Source: Tepidisphaeraceae bacterium (lineage in GTDB: Bacteria > Planctomycetota > Phycisphaerae > Tepidisphaerales > Tepidisphaeraceae). Taken from it: a stretch of 9,168 nucleotides of DNA. The translations under genes and the position numbers were made by a program. The stretch lies in NCBI GenBank assembly GCA_025450555.1, contig JANWHF010000098.1, positions 1 through 9,168 on the forward strand. The letters run 5' to 3'. Shown here one piece after another: positions 1 through 6,890 of the stretch; position 1 is the first letter of the stretch; each line of letters begins with the position of its first letter. The notes below the pieces were generated by a model. It saw only the letters and a list, made by a program, of their open reading frames with translations, was not told the DNA's origin and ran no database searches.

Positions 1-1926
1 GGCCTGACCGTTTCCTGCGCGCGCTGCCACGATCATAAGTTCGATCCGATTCCGCAGAGCGACTACTACTCCCTGCACGGCATCTTCGCCAGCACCATCG
101 AGCCGGAAGAAAAGCCGGCCATCGCGCCGGTATCCGGCGGTGAACAATACGCCGAGTTCAAGCACAAGCTCGATGATCTGGAGCACAAGGATCGCGACAT
201 TTACTTTTCGCTGGTCGAAGAGAAGTCCTCGGAGTTCCGTCATCAGGCCAGCGACTATCTGACGGTCGTTCTCAATACCCGCAAGAACCGCGCGAAGGGC
301 CTGGTCGAGCGCAATCGGCTCATTGCCGAGAAGCATCTCGATAAGGACCTGTTCAACGCGCTGCGATTTAATCGCCAAAACCCAGTCTTTGGCCCGCTGA
401 TGTGGTTCAATGAACTGGATGGGGACCAATTCAATACCAATGACGTAAAGGACCTGATCAATCAGGTGATCGATAGAGGCCGAACCAATCGGCTGGTTGC
501 CGAGGCATTCAAGGCGGCATCGCCCGATTCAATCAAGTCCATGCGCGATGTCACCGACATCTACGCCAAGCTCTTTGCCAGCATCGACGACAAAGCGAAA
601 GAGTACATCAAGGCCTGCAGGACCGCGACGGAAGATCACATCGATGGCTTCGATCCGGCTCTGGTCGAATTGATCGATGTGCCGACGCCGGTCGAACCGG
701 CGCCGCTCATCACCACCGATCATCTCAAAGAACTGATTCCCAAGCTCGCCGCGGGCAACAATCCCTACAACCGCTTCCAGTTTGCCGCGATCAATGAGCT
801 GGAGCTCACCAACCCCGGCTCGCCCGCGCGGGCGATGGCGGTGGAAGATGGCCCGCGGCCGCACAATTCGCCGGTCTTCATCCGCGGCGAAGCCAACAAT
901 CGCGGCCCGATCGCGCAGCGCCATTTCCTGGATGTTCTCTCCGTCGTCGATAGCAAGGCCTACACCTACGGCAGCGGTCGATTGCAGCTTGCCCGCGATA
1001 TCGCCAACAACAAGAACCCGCTCACCGCTCGGGTGATGATCAACCGTATCTGGCTGCATCATTTCGGCCAGGCTTTTGTGCGAACACCAGATGACTTGGG
1101 CGTCCAGTGCGAAAATCCGAGCCATCCGGAATTGCTGGATTATCTAGCGTCGCGCTTCATGGAGGGCGGCTGGAGCATCAAGAAGATGCACAAGCTCATC
1201 ATGCTGTCGAATGTCTATCAGCAGAGCTGCGACACCAACATTAACTACAACAAGATTGATCCCGAGAACCGCCTCCTGTGGCGGGCGAACCTTCGCCGGC
1301 TCGATTTTGAAGCCATCCGCGACACGCTGCTGATGTTCACCGGCAAGATGGATGAATCGATCGGCGGGAAGCCGGTCAATCTCACCGACGAGCCGTACAG
1401 CAATCGCCGGTCGATCTATGGCTACATCGATCGCGGGCGGCTCCCTGAGCTGATGTCGCAATTCGACTTTGCAGATCCCGATCGCGCCAACAGCCGTCGC
1501 GTGGCGACGATCGTCCCTCAGCAGGCGTTGTTCTTCATGAACAGCCCGATGGCGGCCGACGTGGCGCGAAAGGTCGTCACGCGTCCGGAGTTCCTGTCTG
1601 CTCAATCCGATGCCGGGCGCGTCAAAGCGCTATACATGATCCTGTTCCAGCGCGAGCCCAATGGGGCCGAGATCCATGCCCAAACCGATTTCTTCAATGC
1701 CGAGCGGCATATGGGTGTTGCCGCCTACGATCGCGGTCCGACGAAGCAATCCATCATGCGGCAGGAGCGTGCCGAGAAGATGCGCGACAACAAAAAGAAC
1801 ATGCGCAATCAGGATCGTCGAGCCATCGAAAACGAAGGTGAAACGGTCGATCGTCGGCCGCTGAGCGTCTGGGAACAGTATGCCCAGGCGCTGCTGTTCA
1901 CCAATGAAGTGGTGTATGTGAACTAA
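1..1926 (+). CDS. DUF1549/DUF1553 (PSCyt2-PSD1) domain protein, 5'-truncated
   Basis: The reading frame is open from base 1 to the TAA at 1924-1926 (641 visible residues); the start lies upstream of the window. The visible protein begins inside DUF1549 with GLTVSCARCHDHKFDP (residues 1-16), including the CxxCH motif C6-A-R-C9-H10 typical of this domain. A charged, probably helical linker follows (about 45-260), then the RAMAVED (277-283) and VFIRGE (292-297) motifs that commonly precede DUF1553. DUF1553 runs from about 325 to the C-terminus, with LARDIANNKNPLTARVMINR, ENPSHPELLDYLASRF, a late VPQQALFFMNSP segment and the usual closing WEQYAQALLFTNEVVYV. Such planctomycete proteins often also carry an N-terminal signal peptide and a PSCyt1 cytochrome-like domain, which would be outside the window. 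The biochemical function of the family is not established; export and a redox or heme-binding role are inferences. The next gene follows after 29 nt, so the two may be co-transcribed. The methionine at 400 is internal, not a start. Confidence 0.95.
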   Translation, partial: GLTVSCARCHDHKFDPIPQSDYYSLHGIFASTIEPEEKPAIAPVSGGEQYAEFKHKLDDLEHKDRDIYFSLVEEKSSEFRHQASDYLTVVLNTRKNRAKGLVERNRLIAEKHLDKDLFNALRFNRQNPVFGPLMWFNELDGDQFNTNDVKDLINQVIDRGRTNRLVAEAFKAASPDSIKSMRDVTDIYAKLFASIDDKAKEYIKACRTATEDHIDGFDPALVELIDVPTPVEPAPLITTDHLKELIPKLAAGNNPYNRFQFAAINELELTNPGSPARAMAVEDGPRPHNSPVFIRGEANNRGPIAQRHFLDVLSVVDSKAYTYGSGRLQLARDIANNKNPLTARVMINRIWLHHFGQAFVRTPDDLGVQCENPSHPELLDYLASRFMEGGWSIKKMHKLIMLSNVYQQSCDTNINYNKIDPENRLLWRANLRRLDFEAIRDTLLMFTGKMDESIGGKPVNLTDEPYSNRRSIYGYIDRGRLPELMSQFDFADPDRANSRRVATIVPQQALFFMNSPMAADVARKVVTRPEFLSAQSDAGRVKALYMILFQREPNGAEIHAQTDFFNAERHMGVAAYDRGPTKQSIMRQERAEKMRDNKKNMRNQDRRAIENEGETVDRRPLSVWEQYAQALLFTNEVVYVN

Positions 1927-1955
1927 GGCTCACGGCTGGCACGGAGGCCGCCGAG

Positions 1956-3611
1956 ATGTCGTCGCTGACAGCCGAGCAATCGCTTCAAGTCGCGCTTCTG
2001 CACCACGGCGCTGGCCGGATGGACCAGGCCGAGAGGCTCTATCGCGATGTGCTCTCGCAGCAGCCGGACCATGCCGCGGCTCTCAATTCGCTGGGCGTTT
2101 TGGCAATTCAGACCGGTCGACCGAATCAGGCTGTGCGACTGCTCCAGCGGGCAGCCTCTATCAAACCCTCCGCCGCCTCCTATCACTGCAATCTCGGCGA
2201 AGCCCATCGCCACCTGGGCCAGATCGATGAAGCGATCATTGAATATCGCCAGGCGATCCGCCTGCAGGGTGATCTTGCCGTTGCCCACAGCAATCTTGGA
2301 ATAGCGCTCTGCGAGCGAAATGAAGTTGATGCAGCCATCGCGTGTTATCAGAAAGCAATCTCGCTTCAGCCGACCTACGCCGATGCTTATGCCAACCTTG
2401 GAAGCGCGCTGACGCGCAAGGGCCAAATGGACGAAGCGATTGCTGCATGTCGAAAAGCCATTTCACTGCAACCGACGGGAGCTCCCGGCTACAACAATCT
2501 CGGCGTCGCCCTTGCCGACAGGGGAGATTTAGAATCAGCCATCGCCGCTTATCGCAAGGCGATCGAGCTCAAATCCGATTATTCCGATGCCCATTCAAAT
2601 CTGTGCAATGCGTATGCAGCCATTGGAGAATCTCACAAAGCCATTCGCGCGGGTCAGTTGGCGGTGAAATTCGCTCCGCATTCTGTGCAGGCTCACTGGA
2701 ACCTCGCAGTCGTGCTGCTCCGCGCCGGTCAATTTGAAGCCGGGTGGGAGGAATATGAATGGCGCTGGGCCGCTTACAGGCGGCGCGGGAGCTTGCGGTT
2801 CTGTGATCCTTCCTGGGATGGGTCCTCATTGGATGGCCGCACGATTCTGCTTCATGCCGAGCAGGGATTGGGGGATGCGATCCAGTTTGCCCGGTATGTG
2901 CCGCTCGTCGCGCAGCTTGGCGGGAAGGTCATTTTTGAATGTCCGCCGGAGCTGTTCGAGCTGTTCAAATCGCTCGATGGCGGCGCGGAGTTGATCGCAA
3001 ATGGATCGACGCTGCCGCACTATGACCTTCATTGCCCGCTGATGAGCCTTCCACGGGCACTAAAGACGCGATTGGATTCGATTCCTGCGAATGTCCCTTA
3101 TCTTGTTGCTGATTCGCATCGCGTTGAAGCGTGGAAGTCGATCGTTAAAGATTCCGAAAATCGATTAAAGATTGGCCTCGCCTGGGCGGGCAAACCCACG
3201 CATACCAACGATCGCAATCGCTCGATCGACCTGTCGCAACTTGCGCCGCTGTCGGATTGCGGAGCGGCTTTTCACAGCCTTCAGAAGGTGCCGTTGCCCG
3301 CGCGTCCACCCGCTGGATTGGAACTGATCGACCACGCCAATCCGATAAAGGATTTTGCCGAGACGGCGGCGTTGATCGCGAATCTTGACCTGGTCGTTAC
3401 AGTGGACACGTCGGTTGCACATTTGTCTGGTGCGCTGGGGAAACCAACTTGGGTGCTGTTGCCCCATCTTGCTGATTGGCGCTGGCTCACGCACCGAACC
3501 GACAGTCCCTATTATCCAACGATGCGGTTGTTCCGGCAGAGAGCGCCGGGAGATTGGTCGGCAGTCATCCAGGAGGTGGTGGAGGCCTTAAGGATTCGTT
3601 CCGTGCGATGA
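1956..3611 (+). CDS. TPR-repeat protein with C-terminal GT9-like glycosyltransferase domain
   Basis: This 551-residue protein has no signal peptide or membrane segment, so it is probably cytoplasmic. About eight consecutive 34-residue TPR units fill residues 6-271, with recurrent NLGxAL, G-x-x-x-x-A-I and KAI-x-L-x-P signatures. The C-terminal half resembles the glycosyltransferase domain often fused to TPRs in bacteria: EQGLGDAIQFARY (302-314), IGLAWAGKPTHTNDRNRSI (406-424) and DTSVAHLSGALGKPTWVLLP (484-503), followed by DWRW and SPYYPTMRLFRQ. These recall GT9 heptosyltransferase-like and O-GlcNAc-transferase-like folds. The likely role is sugar transfer to an unknown acceptor, with the TPRs binding the partner; donor and acceptor cannot be read from sequence. 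The ATG at 1956 is preceded by GGAGG at 1943-1947, 8 nt upstream. Parts of the gene look more A/T-rich than the upstream gene (27 of 60 G/C at 3061-3120 versus 38 of 60 at 661-720). Its last 24 bp overlap the end of the opposing beta-helix gene. Confidence 0.92.
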   Translation: MSSLTAEQSLQVALLHHGAGRMDQAERLYRDVLSQQPDHAAALNSLGVLAIQTGRPNQAVRLLQRAASIKPSAASYHCNLGEAHRHLGQIDEAIIEYRQAIRLQGDLAVAHSNLGIALCERNEVDAAIACYQKAISLQPTYADAYANLGSALTRKGQMDEAIAACRKAISLQPTGAPGYNNLGVALADRGDLESAIAAYRKAIELKSDYSDAHSNLCNAYAAIGESHKAIRAGQLAVKFAPHSVQAHWNLAVVLLRAGQFEAGWEEYEWRWAAYRRRGSLRFCDPSWDGSSLDGRTILLHAEQGLGDAIQFARYVPLVAQLGGKVIFECPPELFELFKSLDGGAELIANGSTLPHYDLHCPLMSLPRALKTRLDSIPANVPYLVADSHRVEAWKSIVKDSENRLKIGLAWAGKPTHTNDRNRSIDLSQLAPLSDCGAAFHSLQKVPLPARPPAGLELIDHANPIKDFAETAALIANLDLVVTVDTSVAHLSGALGKPTWVLLPHLADWRWLTHRTDSPYYPTMRLFRQRAPGDWSAVIQEVVEALRIRSVR

Positions 3612-5318
3612 TCGGGCCTCGTCCGATGTTCCAAGGTGCACGCCCGGTACGTCCCCTTTGGGATAGCAACCCAGTTTGATTGCTGGGCTGTCGGAACCGA
3701 CCCGGAAATCGCGACTTGCGTAATCCGTAATCTCTATTGCTGCCGTAGTGCTGCCCTCTTCCAATCCGAGCTCGTCGCGCACTTGATCCAGTGAAAAGTA
3801 AGCTTTGTTGCGACGCCAGGATGTTCCCCAATGCAACAGCTGCCGCCCCGGATCAGCAGCATACAAGTTCTGCGAAAGGTGAAGTGCCAGCGATTCCAGC
3901 GACATCCCCGCTGCCGACTCAGTATGCGTCTGCATCTTTCTCGGCCAGTTCCGCTGATCGTTGGTGTCGAACCAGCCCCACACCTGCGCGTCGGCGTTGT
4001 ACGCCAGCACGTTGTGATCGATCGTCTCATCGTGATTCCAGATTGCCTCTTCGCGCTGTCCCTTCTTTGCATCGATCCGCGGCGTAGTTCGATCCGCTTC
4101 GCGGAAGCTGATGCCTTCTTTATTCGCGATCAGCAGATTCCGTTCGATCATGGAGCCGGGTGAGCTGGATAGGCAGATGCCGCCGGACGCGCCCCACATA
4201 CCCGGCGTGTTCGCCAGACCATTGCCGACGATCACATTGTCGGTTACGCGCAGCCCATAGGAGATTTCGTCGAAGATGCCGCCGTCTTCGTTATCTGCGA
4301 TCAGACAATTGCGCACGGTGGCCGACTCGTTTCCGATATCGAACCAGATGCCGTGCCCTCGATTGGCAATGAACTGGCAGCGTTCGATCGTTACATCCCG
4401 GCTCAAGACAATCTTGTCACCGCCGGCTTCCCAGTCGCGGTTGAATCCCTTCGTGTTGTTGTTGGTAATGATGCAATCGCTCAATGAGAGTCGATGGGCC
4501 CGGCCGGCCCCGAAGCCAAGCTGGCCGTTATCGCGAAAGGTGCAGCCTCGGACGACGATGTCCTGGCCGGTGAAGGTCGCGCCGGCGCCGTTCGTTTGCT
4601 CAAAGATGCAATTCTCGACAGTGTCGTGTTGACCGGCAAAAGCCGCAGCCCCCCGCTGCGCGGCATTGGCCGCATATCGAAATTGCAAGCCGCGCGTGAT
4701 GACGTAGTCTCCGCGGCAGTCCCAGATCGTCTGCCGGCTCGATGATTCTACCGGCGCGCCATGCGTCAGGAGATTGCGATCCTCAGGCGTGCGGACGTAG
4801 AGCCGTTTGGCATCCAGATCGACAAAGAAGGTGCCGCGCGCCATCTCTTTGCGATCCAGTACCTGTCGAAGCGAATATCCCATCTCAAAGACCTGCTCGC
4901 ATCGGCCAATCAGCCGATGGTACGGGTCGTCCGGATGGGCGTGCAGCGGGTTCCAGCCGACAAAGACAAAGGGCCAGGGCGTGCTGTAGGTGCCGTCGTT
5001 TTCCTTCGTCCATTTGTTCAGCAGATCGGCGCCGGTGATGACCACGCGCGAATGCGAGTCAGCCTCGAAGATGATTGGTTTGTCGGGAGTCCCCGACGAT
5101 TTGATGGTCGCGCCTTCGCGATACAGGCCACTGCGAATGATGACGAGATCGCCTGCTCGAACTTCTGCAGCAGCACGCCCGATGGTTTCCCACGGATGGG
5201 CGGCGGTACCAGTGTTCTGGTCGTTCGCGTTTGGATTTCTCTGATCGACGAAATAGGTTGCGCACAATACCGGCCTGGCCGCGAAGAGCACGAGGGCCAT
5301 GATCAACGCAATGCTCAA
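3588..5318 (-). CDS. Secreted right-handed parallel beta-helix (pectate-lyase-like) protein
   Basis: With the TTG start at 5318-5316 the product is 576 residues. A hydrophobic segment at 1-20 (SIALIMALVLFAARPVLCA) looks like a Sec signal peptide cleaved near LCA/TYF; no lipobox is seen because L precedes the cysteine. Residues 21-100 match the usual N-terminal part of secreted beta-helix proteins: YFVDQRNPNANDQNTGT, PWETIGRAA, AGDLVIIRSGLYRE, PIIFEADS. From about 198 to 448 there are repeated parallel beta-helix coils such as VENCIFEQTNGAGATF, VVRGCTFRDNGQLGF, IERCQFIANRGHGIWF and VRNCLIADNEDGGIF. The C-terminus (DFRVGSDSPAIKLG, GVHLG) is typical of such proteins. They are often polysaccharide lyases or epimerases; catalytic residues and substrate cannot be assigned here. 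The start is uncertain. The frame is open upstream to ATGs at 5402, 5459 (overlapping the oxidoreductase stop as ATGA) and 5474, but this would put a REP-like hairpin into the coding sequence. TTG has GGAGG 9 nt upstream. Weakness of the TTG choice: its n-region has no positive charge. Confidence 0.88.
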   Translation of the reverse strand: MSIALIMALVLFAARPVLCATYFVDQRNPNANDQNTGTAAHPWETIGRAAAEVRAGDLVIIRSGLYREGATIKSSGTPDKPIIFEADSHSRVVITGADLLNKWTKENDGTYSTPWPFVFVGWNPLHAHPDDPYHRLIGRCEQVFEMGYSLRQVLDRKEMARGTFFVDLDAKRLYVRTPEDRNLLTHGAPVESSSRQTIWDCRGDYVITRGLQFRYAANAAQRGAAAFAGQHDTVENCIFEQTNGAGATFTGQDIVVRGCTFRDNGQLGFGAGRAHRLSLSDCIITNNNTKGFNRDWEAGGDKIVLSRDVTIERCQFIANRGHGIWFDIGNESATVRNCLIADNEDGGIFDEISYGLRVTDNVIVGNGLANTPGMWGASGGICLSSSPGSMIERNLLIANKEGISFREADRTTPRIDAKKGQREEAIWNHDETIDHNVLAYNADAQVWGWFDTNDQRNWPRKMQTHTESAAGMSLESLALHLSQNLYAADPGRQLLHWGTSWRRNKAYFSLDQVRDELGLEEGSTTAAIEITDYASRDFRVGSDSPAIKLGCYPKGDVPGVHLGTSDEARSSHGTNP

Positions 5319-5324
5319 GCCGCG

Positions 5325-5364
5325 CCCCCTCCCCAGCCCTCCCCCGCAGTAGCGGGAGAGGGAG
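5325..5364. repeat. REP-like G/C-rich intergenic hairpin element
   Basis: An inverted repeat pairs 5337-5347 (ccctcccccgc) with 5352-5362 (gcgggagaggg) around the loop agta, 10 of 11 positions matching. It is flanked on the left by a cccctcccc tract. This layout resembles the dispersed C-rich/G-rich hairpin elements found between genes in many bacterial genomes. Only one copy is visible here, so repetition in the genome is inferred. It lies in the gap between the oxidoreductase stop and the preferred start of the beta-helix gene. Confidence 0.6.
5328..5332 (-). promoter_or_regulatory. Candidate ribosome binding site deciding the TTG start of the beta-helix gene
   Basis: On the minus strand a purine run (GGGGAGGGGG, 5334-5325) contains GGAGG at 5332-5328, with 9 nt to the TTG at 5318. 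No comparable Shine-Dalgarno sequence precedes the ATG at 5402. The ATG at 5459 has only a GGAAG-like stretch 8 nt upstream. The run belongs to a REP-like element, so its resemblance to a ribosome binding site may be accidental. Confidence 0.35.
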
Positions 5365-5403
5365 TAAGAGCCATCAGCCAATGGTGTTCGATCAAGCCTC
5401 ATG

Positions 5404-5457
5404 GAGGAGCGTCGTCTATCGCGAAAAAAGTAAATACTCAAACTACGACCGCTCCTC
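5404..5457. repeat. Inverted repeat flanking an A/T-rich loop, downstream end of the oxidoreductase gene
   Basis: GAGGAGCGTCGT at 5404-5415 pairs with ACGACCGCTCCTC at 5445-5457: 12 pairs with one bulged base, around a 29-nt A/T-rich loop that includes gaaaaaagtaaatac. The right arm overlaps the oxidoreductase stop codon. No T-run follows on the minus strand, so this is not a canonical intrinsic terminator. It could be an operator, an mRNA-stabilising structure or part of a composite repeat with the adjacent REP-like hairpin. Confidence 0.4.
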
Positions 5458-6748
5458 ATACCTTCGGCTTCCATTGCGGCTCATACGTTCTCCCCCACAG
5501 CGCCCGTGCAGCTGGATGACCCAGGATTTGACCCGTTGCCGGGTCGCAGTTGACCACGCCGCCAGTGCGGTAGGCGATGTTGCCCAAGTGGCACAGGAGC
5601 GTGCTCTTGAAGCCGATCTCGATGTCGGCATTGGGGCGCTGGCCGGAGCGGATGCAGTCGATGAAATTCTGGATGTGTACTTCATTGTTGGCGACGCCCG
5701 TCTGCTTGTGCAGCAGTTTTCCTTTGAGATCGTTGATGCGATAGCCGCCGCCATCGACGATGAGCGTGGCTTTGTCGCCGTAGAACTCAATGCCGAATCC
5801 CATGTCTTCAAAGCCGACGGGGTTGCAGCTTCGCCCTTCCCAGAAGATGGCTTTGTCGCCGAAGTTGTAGGTGACGCTGAGCGTGTCGGGGGTCTGCTGG
5901 TCGTCGTGGAAATGATAGCGCCCGCCGCCGGCGGTGACTTTGCGCGGATAATCGACGCCCAGTCCCCATCGGCACAGGTCCAGCGCATGAATGCCGTTGT
6001 TTCCGATTTCGCCGGTGCCCCAGTTCCAGTACCAGTGCCATTTGTACGGAACGACGTTGTCGGTGAAATCGCAACGCGGCGCAGGCCCCTGCCAGAGATC
6101 CCAGTTCAAACCGGGCGGCACGGATGCCGGCGTGCGCCTGCCGGTCATCGGGCGATTGTTGTTGTACCAGCCCCGGCTCAGGTAGGCCTTTCCAATGTCT
6201 CCTGCCAAAACGCGCTCGATCGCCTCTCGATTGCCAGGCCAGGAACGGCGCTGCGTGCCCTGCTGAACGACGCGATCGTGCTTTCGCGCCGCTTCGATGA
6301 GCCATTGCCCTTCCTGCGGATTATGGCAGCAGGGTTTCTCGACGTAGACATGTTTGCCCGCTTCGCAGGCGAGGATTGCAGCGGGTGCGTGCCAATGATC
6401 AGGCGTGGCGATGACGACCGCCTGAATCGCGGGATCGTCGAGCACGTGTCGCAGGTCGTCGACGATCTTGGGTCGGGTGCCCTGCTTTCGCTCCGCCGCA
6501 TCCGCGCCGGCTTTGGCGTGAGTTGCGTCTACATCGCAGACCGTGTGGACGATGACGTCGCTCATACCCGCATACGAGCCGGCCAGCTCCGTGCCCCGCC
6601 CGCCGGTACCGATCATGCCGACGACGATCGCATCGCTATTCTTGCTGCGCGGTCGAGTCGTCGGTGATGTTGCGCCCATGGTCGCCAGCGCAGCGCCTGC
6701 GGCGCCGAGTCCCGCAAGAAACGTTCGCCGATCTGGTTTAAGGTGCAT
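5456..6748 (-). CDS. Tat-exported Gfo/Idh/MocA family oxidoreductase
   Basis: The 430-residue protein starts with MHLKPDRRTFLAGLGAAGAA, a twin-arginine signal (R7-R8, F10-L11) followed by a hydrophobic Ala/Gly stretch, which predicts Tat export of a folded, cofactor-loaded enzyme. The Rossmann dinucleotide-binding motif GTGGRG is at 47-52. The catalytic-region EKP motif is at 137-139 (VYVEKPCCHN). The second half has the family's NWGTGEIGNNGIHALDLCRWG (about 242-262) with H254 and D257. Members oxidise or reduce sugars and related polyols with NAD(P); the substrate here is unknown. The ATG at 6748 is chosen because it begins the Tat signal and has AGGA 9 nt upstream. The frame runs further up to 6847, but that start falls in the loop of a strong inverted repeat. 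The gene lies between the CN hydrolase and beta-helix genes on the same strand, and the DUF1080 gene nearby suggests a sugar-oxidation context. Confidence 0.95.
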   Translation of the reverse strand: MHLKPDRRTFLAGLGAAGAALATMGATSPTTRPRSKNSDAIVVGMIGTGGRGTELAGSYAGMSDVIVHTVCDVDATHAKAGADAAERKQGTRPKIVDDLRHVLDDPAIQAVVIATPDHWHAPAAILACEAGKHVYVEKPCCHNPQEGQWLIEAARKHDRVVQQGTQRRSWPGNREAIERVLAGDIGKAYLSRGWYNNNRPMTGRRTPASVPPGLNWDLWQGPAPRCDFTDNVVPYKWHWYWNWGTGEIGNNGIHALDLCRWGLGVDYPRKVTAGGGRYHFHDDQQTPDTLSVTYNFGDKAIFWEGRSCNPVGFEDMGFGIEFYGDKATLIVDGGGYRINDLKGKLLHKQTGVANNEVHIQNFIDCIRSGQRPNADIEIGFKSTLLCHLGNIAYRTGGVVNCDPATGQILGHPAARALWGRTYEPQWKPKV

Positions 6749-6810
6749 GTCGGTTTGTCCTGACGTCGCATGAGGTGCCCAAACCATTGCTGCGTAGGTT
6801 TCAGGTCCGG

Positions 6811-6873
6811 AAAGAGCCGCGCACGAAGTAAGCGGTCCGCGCGGCAATCCGCTTACTTCGTGCGCGGCCCTTT
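6811..6873. terminator. 25-bp near-perfect inverted repeat, terminator-like
   Basis: Positions 6811-6835 and 6849-6873 are reverse complements with one mismatch in 25, separated by a 13-nt loop that itself contains ccgcgcgg. The outer ends are A-rich on one side and T-rich on the other (aaagag / cccttt), as in bidirectional intrinsic terminators. The T tract after the G/C stem is only three bases, so termination is likely but not certain. It sits 17 bp beyond the CN hydrolase stop and about 60 bp before the oxidoreductase start, so it may separate their transcripts or attenuate read-through. It could instead be a dispersed repeat. Confidence 0.6.
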
Positions 6874-6890
6874 ATCGCGCCACACGACAT

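Noticed and set aside
529..1125. Open frame of 198 codons on the - strand
   Set aside because: It is antisense to the DUF1553 gene, whose family motifs are clear on the + strand.
4761..5519. Open frame of 252 codons on the + strand
   Set aside because: It is antisense to the beta-helix gene and the repeat-containing gap, and its translation runs through the REP-like element without any domain signature.
5381..6667. Long open frame (428 codons) on the + strand opposite the oxidoreductase gene
   Set aside because: It is fully antisense to a well-supported Gfo/Idh/MocA gene. Its product shows no recognisable motif and no signal, and high G/C content at third positions readily produces such frames.
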